Assembly: GCA_013339895.1 (NCBI GenBank)
Contig: JABACO010000001.1
Location: forward strand, 20,378,171-20,442,170
Length of the DNA stretch: 64,000 nucleotides
Direction: 5' to 3'
DNA from: Ephydatia muelleri
Taxonomy: Eukaryota > Porifera > Demospongiae > Spongillida > Spongillidae
Positions 46,281 through 57,949 of this stretch are shown piece after piece. A model generated the notes under the pieces. It made no database searches and had not been told where the DNA came from. It worked only from the letters and a program-made list of their open reading frames with translations. Positions within the stretch are counted from its first letter, which is position 1. Each line of letters starts with the position of its first letter. Position numbers and translations under genes: made by a program.

Positions 46281-48925
46281 ATGCCAATTGCTCCTCAAGT
46301 GATCCTTTTGCTAGCAATCCTGGTCGATGCGCAGTGCAAAAGACTTGGTAAGAAATATGCTCAGTATTGGTCGGTTTAAAATGCCTAAGGTGACCTTTCA
46401 CATATATATGTAGCCCCCCTCCATGCTGCTGATTCCCCTGACGCAATCGAAGGAGAGTACATCGTTGTGCTGCACAGCTACCTCGCTAAACAACAAGGCA
46501 AACGACTTCGCTTTTTTCCTGCACCGCGCATTGATTAAAATGCCGTTCAATCTTTTCTCCCATAAAGTGAATGCTCACATTGCAAAGGTGAGCGAGCGAG
46601 CCCTCTTGGAACAACAGACCGTCAGCGAGTCGCAGGAAGACGATACTGATTATATGCAAGACGGGCCAACTGAAGAGGCAGGAAATGTAGTTCCAGAGTA
46701 CCGATCAAAGCAAACGAGATATGGCATCACCAGCACATACGCCATTGGAAAGTCTAAAGCATACTCTGCCAGATTAAGCGACAGGTACAGTGTATAAACT
46801 GCATGCGTTGCGTGGCATAGTGTAGTATAATGTTCGACACTTATACACCACGATCTCGCTTTGTTCACCTCAGCCTTAGAGACAGCATCCGCAGTATGAA
46901 GGAAGTGAAGTACGTAGAGAGAAACCAAGAAGTTACTGCGGCGGCCTGTTCCACTCAGACGAATGCCGATTGGGTTCGCGGCATAGGCAAGATATTGCAT
47001 GTGCATGTGATTATTGTATACTGCAAAAGTCTATTTATTAGCATGCATACGAAAGGAGAGAGTCTTCGTTTTGTACTTGATTTAATTGTTCATCCTCATT
47101 TTGCAGGGTTTAATTAGGACCACGATACGAGATCGATCGAATATTTCGCCTAACTACGTTTATGGTAAGTACATGCACTGTAATCCATGCATGCACAGCA
47201 TGCGCACGTGCTGATGATATTTGTACAGGCAACAGCGGAGAAGGAGTTAATATCTACATCATCGATAGGTATGTTATACCCTACTTTTCCGATGTGACAA
47301 CTTATCTAAATACTGATTAGTGGCATCAACATTGGCAACGCGGAATTTGAAAACAGAACATCTTGGGTGAGTATATGAGCGAAATAAAAATTGCGTCTGT
47401 GCCGGCTAACGGAGGAGTTTGCCATACATTGCTATAAAAGGGCACCGATGTCGTTGAACCAGACAACTCTCCGATGTCGGATCCCAACGGACACGGAACG
47501 AAGGTCGCAGGTAATACACCTGGTGTTTTATATATTTCATCATGCATACACAATGCTGTGTTTATATAGGGCTTGCTATGTCCAAAACGTTCGGAATTGC
47601 AAAGAAAGCTACCGCTATAGCAGTTCGTGTCCTTAGTGCTTCCGGATCGGGCTCTACCACGTAAGACACGACTATTACTGTATTGGCGTACATTTGCATC
47701 CGACGAGATGTGTAATGCGATTCTGCTACCAGTAACTTGCACGTGCAAGCTTAAACGGATAGCTTTAATTTTCAAGATGATTTCATTTGTATTTGTGGAA
47801 GGGTATTGTTTTATCAATGTTTATTTATGTTTCACTATGCAGTAACATTATAAGAGGCATTCAGTGGGCAACTTCCCAGCACTCGACTGGTCAAAAATCA
47901 ATTATCAAGTACGTTCTCATTAACGTCGAAGCCGTCTGATTTATTCCATCTCAACTGTATATAGCTTATCATTAAGTGGTCCTAAATCACAAGCTGTAAA
48001 CGATGTTGTCCAAGCTGCTACCGATAAGGTACTATTGTAGTATATATATAATTTACCTATATATGCTGTATTAGAGCTGAAATGTTATGACGTAAGTGTA
48101 GCATGCTTCTTTGTACATGTATATACAATTCGCTAAACTGTGTAACTTTCATAATATGGAACAAGGGAGTATATGTGGTGGCATCTGCTGGAAATGAGAA
48201 TGAAGACGCTTGCACGCGCTCTCCCGCAAGTGCACCTTCGAGGTATTGAGATCATTCCAATGAAGAGCTCATTGATTAAAAAAAAATACGTTCATATTTA
48301 GCATCACTGTAATGGCCAGTGGTTATGACGATACATTTGCCTCGTTTAGCAACTATACGGCTCGTGTGCTCACATTATTGCTCCAGTAAGCTTTTTCGTT
48401 TCCTGTTGACATGACAATGCATGCCTTTGGCTTCATGTATGCAGGGGGTGAATGTTAAGACTGTTGGCAATGTTATTGACAGTGGTAAGTCTAATTCGCT
48501 AACACGGTTTCCTACGTATGACGGCCGTCGAATGTACATGTACATGTACCTGTATGCACACATGTAGGAACATCGTATTCCTCCCCGATTGTGGTAAGCA
48601 AATATTATCATGCATGTATGCGCATGTGTTAATTCCCTTTTCTATATACATACTGATACTGATTCACATATACAAAACTCTCCTAATTCGTGTTGATGTA
48701 TGCAGGCCGGTATCATAGCCAAGCATATTGGACCACTATCTGCCGATCAGATCCCGACTCCTGCTGAAATGAAGAACTATCTAATTTCGTACGTCCCGTC
48801 AGCCAGCTGTATACGTTACACTACTTTCATTGTCTTTCAACAGAACATCGTCAACTCAAAAGATCACAAATATACCATCCAAATCTACACCTAACAACCT
48901 GGTGTATTACCCTTGCTCGGCTTAA
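46281..48925 (+). pseudogene. Subtilase copy 2, nearly intact with a 2-nt frameshift
   Basis: All 17 exons of copy 1 are found in order, from MPIAPQVILLLAILVDAQCK at 46281 to the stop at 48923-48925, with the same splice signals including the GC-AG second intron. Catalytic blocks are present: IIDSG, DPNGHGTKVAG, ASAGNENED and GTSYSSPIV. Exon 13 has two extra bases (aactatacgg against aactacgg), so the frame leaves NYGSCAH and soon stops; the serine-containing exons would not be translated. Exon 3 has one PGDVVPEYRS-type unit where copy 1 has two. This is a recent pseudogene unless the 2 nt are a sequencing error. Confidence 0.85.
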
Positions 48926-49130
48926 TTCTCTACACGGTGCTGCACCAAGGACATCTTGTAACGAACTGAGCAGCTAATAGCATGCAGGCATAAATGTAGT
49001 CATAGACATGTAGCAGATGTACAGTTATAGGCTTAGCTGAACAATGCTGTTTGCAAGAGTGTATAACAAATATAGCTAGTGACCTTGATGGTTTTCTAAT
49101 CAAGAGGAACCAGAACATTCAATAGTAAAA

Positions 49131-49544
49131 ATGCTTTCACACCATGATATAACAGTCCAATGGATAGTGAACCAGAAACCCAGGGAACTAGTGCTTATCT
49201 CATCACAAACACGAATTATAAAAAGTGTTCATGTCTATGGAATCCACTATTTTGACTCCTGGAACCAAACAAACCCCACATGTTTAATGCTAAATGTATT
49301 TCAGTTGATAGAGCTGAACAAGTTTCCAGGGGAACTAAGGTTTATCTTATTTAGATACTTAGTAATATTCAAATTTAGTATTTTTCAATACAAAATCAAC
49401 GCATTACACTTGAATATCATTTATAAACAAAATGAGGAAAAAAAAAGTTATTTAGCATCAAGTAACTTTCTGAATAGAATGAACTCCAAACAATTGCAGA
49501 ATATGCAGACTTGTAACCTTTACAACTTAGGTGACTGGCAGTAA
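49131..49544 (+). CDS. Conserved HHD-type ORF, copy 3 (unknown)
   Basis: A 137-codon frame starting MLSHHDITVQWIVNQKPREL, 206 bp after subtilase copy 2. The longer tail results from a frame change relative to 38008-38241. About 45 N-terminal residues are shared by all four copies. Confidence 0.35.
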   Translation: MLSHHDITVQWIVNQKPRELVLISSQTRIIKSVHVYGIHYFDSWNQTNPTCLMLNVFQLIELNKFPGELRFILFRYLVIFKFSIFQYKINALHLNIIYKQNEEKKSYLASSNFLNRMNSKQLQNMQTCNLYNLGDWQ

Positions 49545-49624
49545 GTAAAGGTTACTTCCAAAATGATGTACAACATGCATGCACAATTGTGCGGAACGAA
49601 GAAATATCGACACTACTTTGCAAT

Positions 49625-50886
49625 TTTCATTATTCCATCCTTCTGGTAAACAATAACATAACGAGGCAAGATGGAAGCCTCATCGTATATCACTATCTCA
49701 GGGTAGTTAAGGGCATGTCCAGGCTGCCCATACACACTGTCATAACCCCACAGATGCCACAGTCATTATGGCTACAAAAGCTCTTGGAACTGATGAGGTC
49801 ACATTTGATGGTAGTGCCATGGTAGTGCTTTTCCACATCAGTTGGGTGTCCACCACTGGTCAAAGCATCTCTGTAACATTTCCATTTTTTGTCTTGGTTT
49901 TTGCTAGAAACTTGAACTTGCGTGACTTTTGGAAGCTATTTCTCACAAATGCCACATGCAGTCACTGCATTGGCACAGGTCCTCACTTCTAATTATGTCA
50001 CAGCTTATAATGGTGCCATGGTAGTGCTGTTCCACAGCTGTGGGAGAGTGTTTGTTTGCCAAGGATGCCCTACGAACCTCCCACATCTCAGTTAGCACTC
50101 CAGGACAGAAAATATTCAAGATAATGTCCACCTTTGAACATTCCCCTTTAACCCAATCATTATAAAATTTTGAAGTGATAACCTGGCACTCTGATGAGTC
50201 TGCTTCAAGTACTCTGCAACCAACGAAAGTCTCAGTGTCAGTTGGGCCCATGACAGGGTTAGCCATCATGTAACCTGCACTGTCATGATGGGATGGAACT
50301 GTATGTGTGCAGAGGATGTGGAGACATTGTAACATTATGAAAATGAGAAAATAGCACCTTCAACTGTCATGCCTCTTTGATCTCCAGACAGTGATGCGTT
50401 CTATTTGTGGCTGGATATTTGAGCAAAGTACACTCTGGCAGTGGCTGATCAGAAGACGCCTCGGCAGTTCCGGTAGGAAATGGAAAGGCTGCACCGAAAA
50501 ACAATTACAAGTCATACTGTATGCTAGGTAACAATCGCAATGACGTGATGTACATAACGGATTCCCACAAAAGTGTGCAAGACATTCCCATTGGACTGGT
50601 AATGATGCCGTCATGCACATGAAGGCATGCATGCGCAAAACGTTACTTCCATCGTACAGGGAGTCTGAAACCATGAGCACAAAAAGGTCAATTCGGATGG
50701 CAGACTGCTGCTGGTATTGCCACTCATCAATACTGTGTCCTTGGGCGGGGTTTTCCACCACCAACTACGTTTCGGTGCGTTCCAGGGGCGCCATATCCCC
50801 AGACGACGGGACACAGGCCACGGGAAAGTCGGAGCTGAGGCACCCCCCTCCTCGCATCCATTTGAGGCATGTTCATCTTTTGACAC
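49625..50886 (-). pseudogene. PARP-like gene copy C, rearranged
   Basis: Exon 1 (50886 downward) starts MSKDEHASNGCEEGG but has a deletion that shifts frame at the RRLGIWRP reading. Exon 2 is near 50365-50500. The PARP exon from about 50300 runs VGCRVLEADSSEC ... VEQHYHGTIISCD to CSDC at about 49965. It then joins a segment (about 49930-49746) from a different, diverged paralogue that again reads ALTSGGHPTDVEKHYHGTT and CSHNDCGIC, and then the C-terminal end of a copy like B. The YHGT block is thus present twice and the GFYLAPHSS block is missing. Confidence 0.7.
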
Positions 50887-51529
50887 GCTCTAATACAATA
50901 ACTAGCTAGTACGTGCACGAGAGGTCAGTCAAATAATCGTCTTGGATAATTTGTTAACAGCCCGCAGATAAGGTGACCCTTACATGTATACATGTACATG
51001 TAGCATTGGCGACGGAATAGGGAGAGGGGGGACCCACGGGGAGACCCCAAATGCTTATAATTATTCATAGTTTGGCCACCAAATCGTTGGGAACACACCT
51101 CTTATTCACTCCCCTCCGTCACCCCCACTTTTTGAAACCATCGTTTTTAAAAATGCATGATTGTTATTTATTTGTATTATTTCACATGCCATAACCGTGT
51201 GATGTCTAGGAGCGCGGGGTCATTGCGTGTGGGTCGTTTACTATGCATGTATTTGACCGACTACAGCAACACCGCACGTCTGCATGTACCGCGGGTATTG
51301 GAATGCAAGATGCCTTTACTATAGTTCACGCTTCCTGCCCTACATGCAGATCGAAGAAATGCCCAGTGATTCAATTGTAATTCACGCTGTTGGAAGTATC
51401 ATCAAGGTGCTAAAATGTACCGTGTATAGTTTGCTCATTGTTTTATTCGTTTGAAATACGGAAATACGTTCAGGTCGGACACCTGAATGTATTACCGTAT
51501 TTCAAAACGAATCAAACACATGCACCTCG

Positions 51530-51650
51530 TTGCACCCCCACAGGATTACGACGGTGTGTATGGGCAGCCTGGTGTGAAGCTTCCATTTTGCCTCGTTATG
51601 TTTTTTGTTTACCAGAAGGATGGTGGAATGAGAATTGCAAAGTACATGTA
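51530..51650 (+). pseudogene. PARP-like C-terminal fragment G
   Basis: This is the same detached 3' end as 4080-4215, with an additional deletion between the GQPG and SILPRYV parts. It follows the hairpin at 51448-51515. Confidence 0.55.
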
Positions 51651-51812
51651 GTATCGAAGTTTCTTCGTTTCGTACATTTGTGCATGCATGTTGTACATCA
51701 TTTTGGAAGTAACCTTATATTCTACAATAGTTAGGAGTTCATTCTATTCAGAAAGTTACTTGTAGCTAAATAAAAATAATTTTCTTTCATTTTGACTGAT
51801 TACAAACAATAT

Positions 51813-52010
51813 TCAAGCTCTATCAGCTGAAATGGATTTAACATTATAAATGCGGGGTTTGTATTGAATGTTTTGTTTCCACGAGTCAAAATAGTGATTT
51901 CCATAGACATGAATTCTTTCTATATTTCGTTTTTGTGATGTGATAAACACTAGTTCCCCGGGTTTCTGGTTCACTATCCATTGAAGTGTTATATCATGGT
52001 GTGCGAGCAT
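51813..52010 (-). CDS. Conserved HHD-type ORF, copy 4 (unknown)
   Basis: A 65-codon frame starting MLAHHDITLQWIVNQKPGEL with HVYGNHYFDSW and KSISADRA. It lies on the same strand as subtilase copy 3 and past its broken end, the same order as in the other blocks. Changes against copies 1 to 3 are scattered and keep the frame open. Confidence 0.4.
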   Translation of the reverse strand: MLAHHDITLQWIVNQKPGELVFITSQKRNIERIHVYGNHYFDSWKQNIQYKPRIYNVKSISADRA

Positions 52011-52267
52011 TTAACGTTCTGCACTGTTAATTGAGCTGACATATTGGGGTGTTGGCAGGCTACGTTAGGGTGTTAGGAGCAAGGGTGGGGTGTTAGGTCG
52101 GTTTAAAGGTGTGTTGTCATAACACTGATTTACCGCATTACACCCCACGGCAGTAGGATAGTTCCCAGCCTTGAATTATAAATATAAAGAAGCATGCTAA
52201 ACTTACGTCATAACATTTCAGCACTAAAATAGCATATATAGGTAAATTATATATACTACAGTAGTAC

Positions 52268-54015
52268 CTTATTGGTAGCAGCTTGGACAACATCGTTTAC
52301 AGCTTGTGATTTAGGACCACTTAGTGATAAGCTACAGTTCAGATGGAATAATTCATACAGCCTTCGACGTTAAGAACGTACTTGATAATTGATTTTTGAC
52401 CAGTCGAGTGCTGGGAAGTTGCCCACTGAATGCCTCTTATAACGTTACTGCATGTGAAATAAAAATAAACATTGATGAAATAATACCCTTCCACAAATGC
52501 AAATGAAATCATCTTGAAAATTAAAGCTATCCGTTTAAGCTTGCATGTGCAAGTTATTGGTAGCAGAAACGCATCACACATCTCGTCGGATGCACATGTA
52601 CGCCAATAGAGTAATAGTCGTGTCTTACGTGGTAGTGCCCGATCTGGTAGCACTCAAGACACGAACTGCTACAGCGGCAGCTTTCTTTGCAATTCCGAAC
52701 GTTTTGGACATAGCAAACCCTATACAAACACAGCAGTGTGTATGCATGACGAAATATATAAAACAGCAGGTGTATTTTACCTGCGACATTCGTTCCATGT
52801 CCGTTGGGATCCGACATCGGAGAGTTGTTTGGTTCAACAAAATCGGTGCCCTATTATAGCAATGTATGGCAAACTCCTCCGTTAGCCGGCACAGACGCGA
52901 TTTTTATTTCGCTCGCATACTCACCCAAGATGCTCTGTTTTCAAATTCCGCATTGCCAATGTTGATGCCACTAATCAGTATTTAGATAAGTTGTCACATC
53001 GGAAAAGTAGGGTATAGCATACCTATCGATGATGTAGATATTAACTCCTTCTCCGCTGTTGCCTGTAAAAATATCATCAGCACGTGCGCATGCTGTGCAT
53101 GCATGGATTACAGTGCATGTACTTACCATAAACGTAGTCAGGCGAATTATTCGATCGATCTCGTATCGTGGTCCTAACTAAACCCTGCAAATGGAGGATA
53201 AACAATTAAATCAAGTGCAAAACGAAGTCCCTCTCCTTTCAAATGCATGCTAATATATAGACTTTTGCAGTATACAATCACATGCACATGCAATATCTTG
53301 TAAATGCCGCGAACCCAATCGGCATTTGTCTGAGTTGAGCAGACCGCCGCAGTAACTTCTTGGTTTCTCTTTACGTACTTCACTTCCTTCATACTGCGGA
53401 TGCTGTCTCTAAGGCTGAGGTGAACAAAGCGAGATCGTGGCGTATAAGTATCGAACATTATACTACACTATGCCACGCAACGCATGCAGTTTGTACACTG
53501 TACCTGTCGCTTAATCTGGCAGAGTATGCTTTAGACTTTCCAATGGCGTATGTGCTGGTGATGCCATTTCTCGTTTGCTTTGATCGGTACTCTGGAACTA
53601 CATCTCCTGGCTCTTCAGTTGGCCCGTCTTGCATATAATCAGTATCGTCCTCCCACTTCTCGCTGACGTCCTGTTGTTCCAAGAGGGCTCGCTCGCTCAC
53701 CTTTGCAATGTGAGCATTCACTTTATGGGAGAAAAGATTGAACGGCATTTTAATCAATGCGCGGTGCAGGAAAAAAGCGAAGTCGTTTGCCTTGTTGTTT
53801 AGCGAGGTAGCTGTGCAGCACAACGATGTACTCTCCTTCGATTGCGGCAGGGGAATCAGCAGCATGAAGGGGGGCTACATATATGTGTGGAAATTCTCAC
53901 GTTCATGGTAGGCATTTTAAACCGACCAATACTGAGCATTTTTCTTACCAAGTCTTCTGCACTGCGCACCGACCAGGATTGCTAGCAAAAGGATCACTTG
54001 AGGAGCAATTGGCAT
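52268..54015 (-). pseudogene. Subtilase copy 3, exons 1 to 11, 3'-truncated
   Basis: The reverse strand starts at 54015 (MPIAPQVILLLAILVGAQC) and keeps exons 1 to 11: propeptide, Asp exon (IYIID), His exon (DPNGHGTNVAG) and LSLSGPKSQAVNDVVQ. Splice sites are intact, including GC-AG intron 2. After the donor of exon 11 (52267) the sequence follows the normal intron to about 52165 and then switches to unrelated DNA rich in ggtgttag. Exons carrying the oxyanion-hole Asn and catalytic Ser are absent, so no active protease can be made. Confidence 0.85.
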
Positions 54016-56260
54016 TGCGGTGAAAAGCACTCGTAGTGTTGTGATAGTTGCGTGTTCGGTCTCGCTTCTTATACTCGGCAAATTCTGTAAGACTTACTAA
54101 TTGGTGTTGAAATGCCATACTTATTGGGTAATGTAATACTTAGTTTGAGGTATCGAAAATGGATGATATGCATGTACATCAAGAACGAGCTGTAACTTCG
54201 TATGCTCTAGCCTGCTCCACTAAATTTAATCCAAACAAACTACCAGAGAACAGTCCTAGCTTGTACTGTGAGAATCTATTTGGTGTTCCAATAAGTACAA
54301 CATTGGGTTGTGCGTATTGTGTACGCCGAGAGACGCAGCATATTGTCCAATATGCGTCAACTGTTACCGAAGATTTCATCCAGACAGTTTGAATTAATTA
54401 TACTAATTTGAAGTTCTTCATGGTCACGTCTTCAGTTATATCGTTTAAATCCCATCCCTGCTTCTTAGAATTCCTCTGTCGCCACGTTTTATTTAGCGGT
54501 TTGAATTTGGACCGCTGTACCGTATTTAGACTAAACGTACTTCGGCATTAATCGGTTTAATGTGTCCAGTTGGTAATTATGTATAAGAAGCATGAGTAGG
54601 ATGGAAGGGTAGGAGATGAGTGATAGCCTCCTAAAATCATGATCGCTGTTCTGAGAGAGCACATTTATTGCCTTCTGGTTTGTGCAACGTTGCAAACTGT
54701 CACTGGACTGCTGCCATCTTGTCCAACTTTCTGGTGGACAGGTGGTAACAGAACCAATGTGATTTGGCCAGGTCGTGAGGACTAGAGATAGTGCGTGAGG
54801 GATGGAGAGGGTTAATGAGTGGTTAGTGCTGAGGTTTGCGATGCGTAAGTACATGCATGCTCTAAGGTGCACACGTGAGAGAGGTGTGCAATGCAGGTGT
54901 ACGTGGGTGTACGGTTCGTCTGTATGGCATGAAAATTTGAATTGTGTATACATATCCAAGCACACACTCTTTCTTTCTGAACAGCTAGTCTTACTTTTTA
55001 GTCATTCCAACGTCTCTTCCATTTACATCGTCTCTCTGGGAGGCATATACTAATGCTTGCATTGTCCATGCAGATATAGTGGCCCACTAAACGTAATTTC
55101 TCATCAACTTCAGCATGCACAGAAATCCTCTTTGTCCCAACCTAGGGAGGGCAAAAGAGGTGGGTGTGGCAGAGAGCAATGGAATATGCTAGTAAGGCAT
55201 CTTCCTGTCATTCAGTCACCGAAGTGATAGTGCTAACGGTATAACTATCGCGCACTTCAGTGATTAAGCTACCCGTACTCTCGCGCGCTGCTTATAACTG
55301 TTCACTCATCGTTCGAGGTGAGAAGTCAAGTTAGCAATGATTGTATTGTACGCCTTGCGTACTGAGGTCTTTGGTTGTAACCTCACTACCACGCCGCCGA
55401 CTCGCGGGTTATAGAGTGAGCGTCTCTGCCCGAACGTCCTATAGTCCTTAGCGATCCTACCCAGCTCTTCGTTTCCCTCCATCACTACAAACCGATGCGC
55501 CCACCGTGGGTCACTCGCAAGGCAAATCTACTCGTAACTAACAACTTCCAATTGGGTTTTGCCTTAGGCACTTTCAGGATCAGTGGCTGTAGGAATGGGT
55601 GTGCGACTGTCACGAGGCCGAGGTGTGCATGGGTCACCGTGCTTATTAGCGAACACAATGTTCGGCCGCTCCAGGCTGGAGGTCATGGGTAAAATCGTTG
55701 TACATTGCGCGCTCCTTCTGCCTTATACCTAACGATGTTAGGGCTATTTGATTACAGTACGTCGCTCCTACACCCGAGGCGCGTAAGGATTTGTGCTGCT
55801 TCGCTAAATGCCCCGATTACATCCTATGCTACCACGGTTACAATTGAAGTTGCGTACGTGTCAGATGGTTTGAAAATCAAGGCATATTCTGTGGCTCATT
55901 AACACTTGGGAGTATCTGTGAGAAGAATACATGGCACTGCACTAATAAAATAGCAACACATTCTTTGGTATCTAGACAATAAACACTGCTGCATCACATG
56001 GGTTTCTCTCTCTCTCTCTCTCCTCTCCCCCTTCCAGACACTCGCCTCCTTCTGCCCTCCCTATGTTGGTAGAAAGAGGATTTCTGTGGTGAAGTTGATG
56101 GGAGATAAAGTATGCCGAGTTTAAAATGCGAGACCGAACACGCTGCTATCACAACACTATACGTGTACTCAACTCCGCAATGCCAATCGCTTCTCAAGTG
56201 TTTTTAGTTGCCATGGGTAAACCGGCTATAGTAAAGCAGGAAGAGCCTGCAATATGATAT
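54010..56260 (-). repeat. Segmental duplication block R3, inverted copy
   Basis: This is the reverse complement of 43685-46280 without the 400-bp insert. It runs from the start of subtilase copy 3 out to the tatagccggtttaccc end. Together with 43685-49130 it forms a large inverted duplication around about 49.1-52.0 kb. Confidence 0.75.
55250..55800 (-). pseudogene. Unknown GC-rich module, copy 3
   Basis: The reverse strand carries the module between the inverted repeat (tcaccgaagtgatag / ctatcgcgcacttcagtga) at 55210-55255 and about 55800. Segments DPRWAHRFVVMEGNEELGRI and NPRVGG-type readings are visible in different frames, so it is broken by small indels. The ATG is changed at the MYNEF position (acgattttaccc). 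Confidence 0.45.
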
Positions 56261-56564
56261 GCGTGTTGCAAACTGTATAGCCGTCCAGTAAACACGCATT
56301 ATGCACTGATTTTATTTTTGAATTTTTCGTTCCACAACTTCCTATTTTAATGGTACAGTACATGCAGTTATGAGTGTTGCTCTCAAAGGTATATTATTTT
56401 ATGAAATGTGTTTAATATATGAATAGATCATCTGAATGTAGCAAAGACATTGCAGCTAGTGTGGCAAGTAGGAAAAAAAGGGCTGACGAAGAGTAGGACA
56501 GGATCCGGCTTGACTGTCTGGCCTGAAAGGTGAACCTGGTAATTAAAATTATGTTTTTGAATTG

Positions 56565-56935
56565 TCAAATATTATGACGTAACATGACTGCCACTACGAT
56601 TCGCGATGTCAATCGACGAACCGTGAAATTCATCTCTATCGATTCCTCTGCCTTTTCCTTAGCTGCCGAAACCTGTTTTTAATCCGTATCGTGGGAATAC
56701 AATCCCAAGGAGCTTGTGAGATTCGCGCCGTTGCGAAGGCTTAGTAGTAGCACAAATATATCTGCGGTCTGGTCCCTTTTAGAGATCCATACAACGAAGG
56801 AAAGAGTGTGCGCGTATAAGGTTTGGTGTGATTATTGCCACAAGTCGTTCTCCTAGGAACTTAGAAGTCCAAATATGGGTCTGGATACGAGACTACGTTC
56901 TAAGTTAGAACGTAGTCTCGTATCCAGACCCATGT
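56565..56935 (+). pseudogene. BED-finger-like transposon remnant, copy 2
   Basis: The + strand reads NISAVWSLLEIHTTKERVCA and then KVWCDYCHKSFS, the counterpart of 43320-42910. It ends in the 29-bp-arm palindrome at 56875-56933 made from the atgggtctggatacgagact sequence, which occurs singly in copy 1 at about 43015-43040. Confidence 0.35.
56875..56933. repeat. Palindrome, 29-bp arms, 1-nt centre
   Basis: 56875-56903 and 56905-56933 are exact inverted copies (atgggtctggatacgagact...). The duplicate region near 43020 has only one arm, so the inversion arose in this copy. Confidence 0.85.
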
Positions 56936-57949
56936 TCCCTACAGTTGCGAATGGATTACATCACCGCTGCACGTACATGTACGTGGAAAGTGGGATTTTG
57001 TGTGTGCACACTGTTAAAAAAAGGGTGTTACCGCAACTGCGCAACACACTTAGGGGTAATAACACCCCATGGACTCATGGAGTGTAGTGGTAACAGCTCA
57101 GGGGTGTTATAGCCAACACCCCTGAAGTGTAGCCATTACACTTTAGTGGGTGTTGACACGGGTATCAAAAGTTCGTGTGTATGCACCGTAATCTTCGATA
57201 CAACATAAATTGATCTTAATAAAATATACAACAACAGTTGATGCATGGTTTTTATAAAAAGTTGACAATAAATACAAACATACAACAAAACTATAACCGT
57301 GTCTTTAGGGTCTATACGACGATCGAGTAGTCCTGGAGTGTTTTCTCTGCATGCTTCGGACACTAAACAAATGAAGAAAACACATGCAAATATATAAAGG
57401 TCAGGTTCCAATATGAGACATGTCTAACCTTTTTAATTGAATCTTGGATGGCGCCTAGTTGGGCGTAGCCCGACCTTCGCGCGTATTGGCGGAAGGTCGG
57501 GTACCAAACCCGCACAGTTTTTGTACAGGCTGCAACGGGGATTGCAGTCCAATCAGAATGCGCATTTCGATGCGGGCAATTATCACCTAATCAACATACA
57601 CAAGTGTTTATTCATTCAATGTACAGCTGTTACGTACCATTTCTTAAAGGAGGAGACGCTACGTAAATAGCCGCGCAGGCCGCAGCAGACGCCCGCCGAT
57701 CGATGCGAAAATACCCGTATAAAAGGCGGTTTGGATCCAACCGGAAGTCGCGTGAGCTCAACCAGAGATAATATATAGAGGGATTGGAAACGAGGCCACT
57801 TATCACGTATTAACGCGTGCCATCCGCACATGAATCCTTATGAGTGCATAACACACAACAGTATGAAATAGGGCTTACATGTAGTTAGGATTGATAAAAG
57901 GAAAAAACAAACCAAATAAATACATACAGTAGTGTCTACAATTGCTTCC

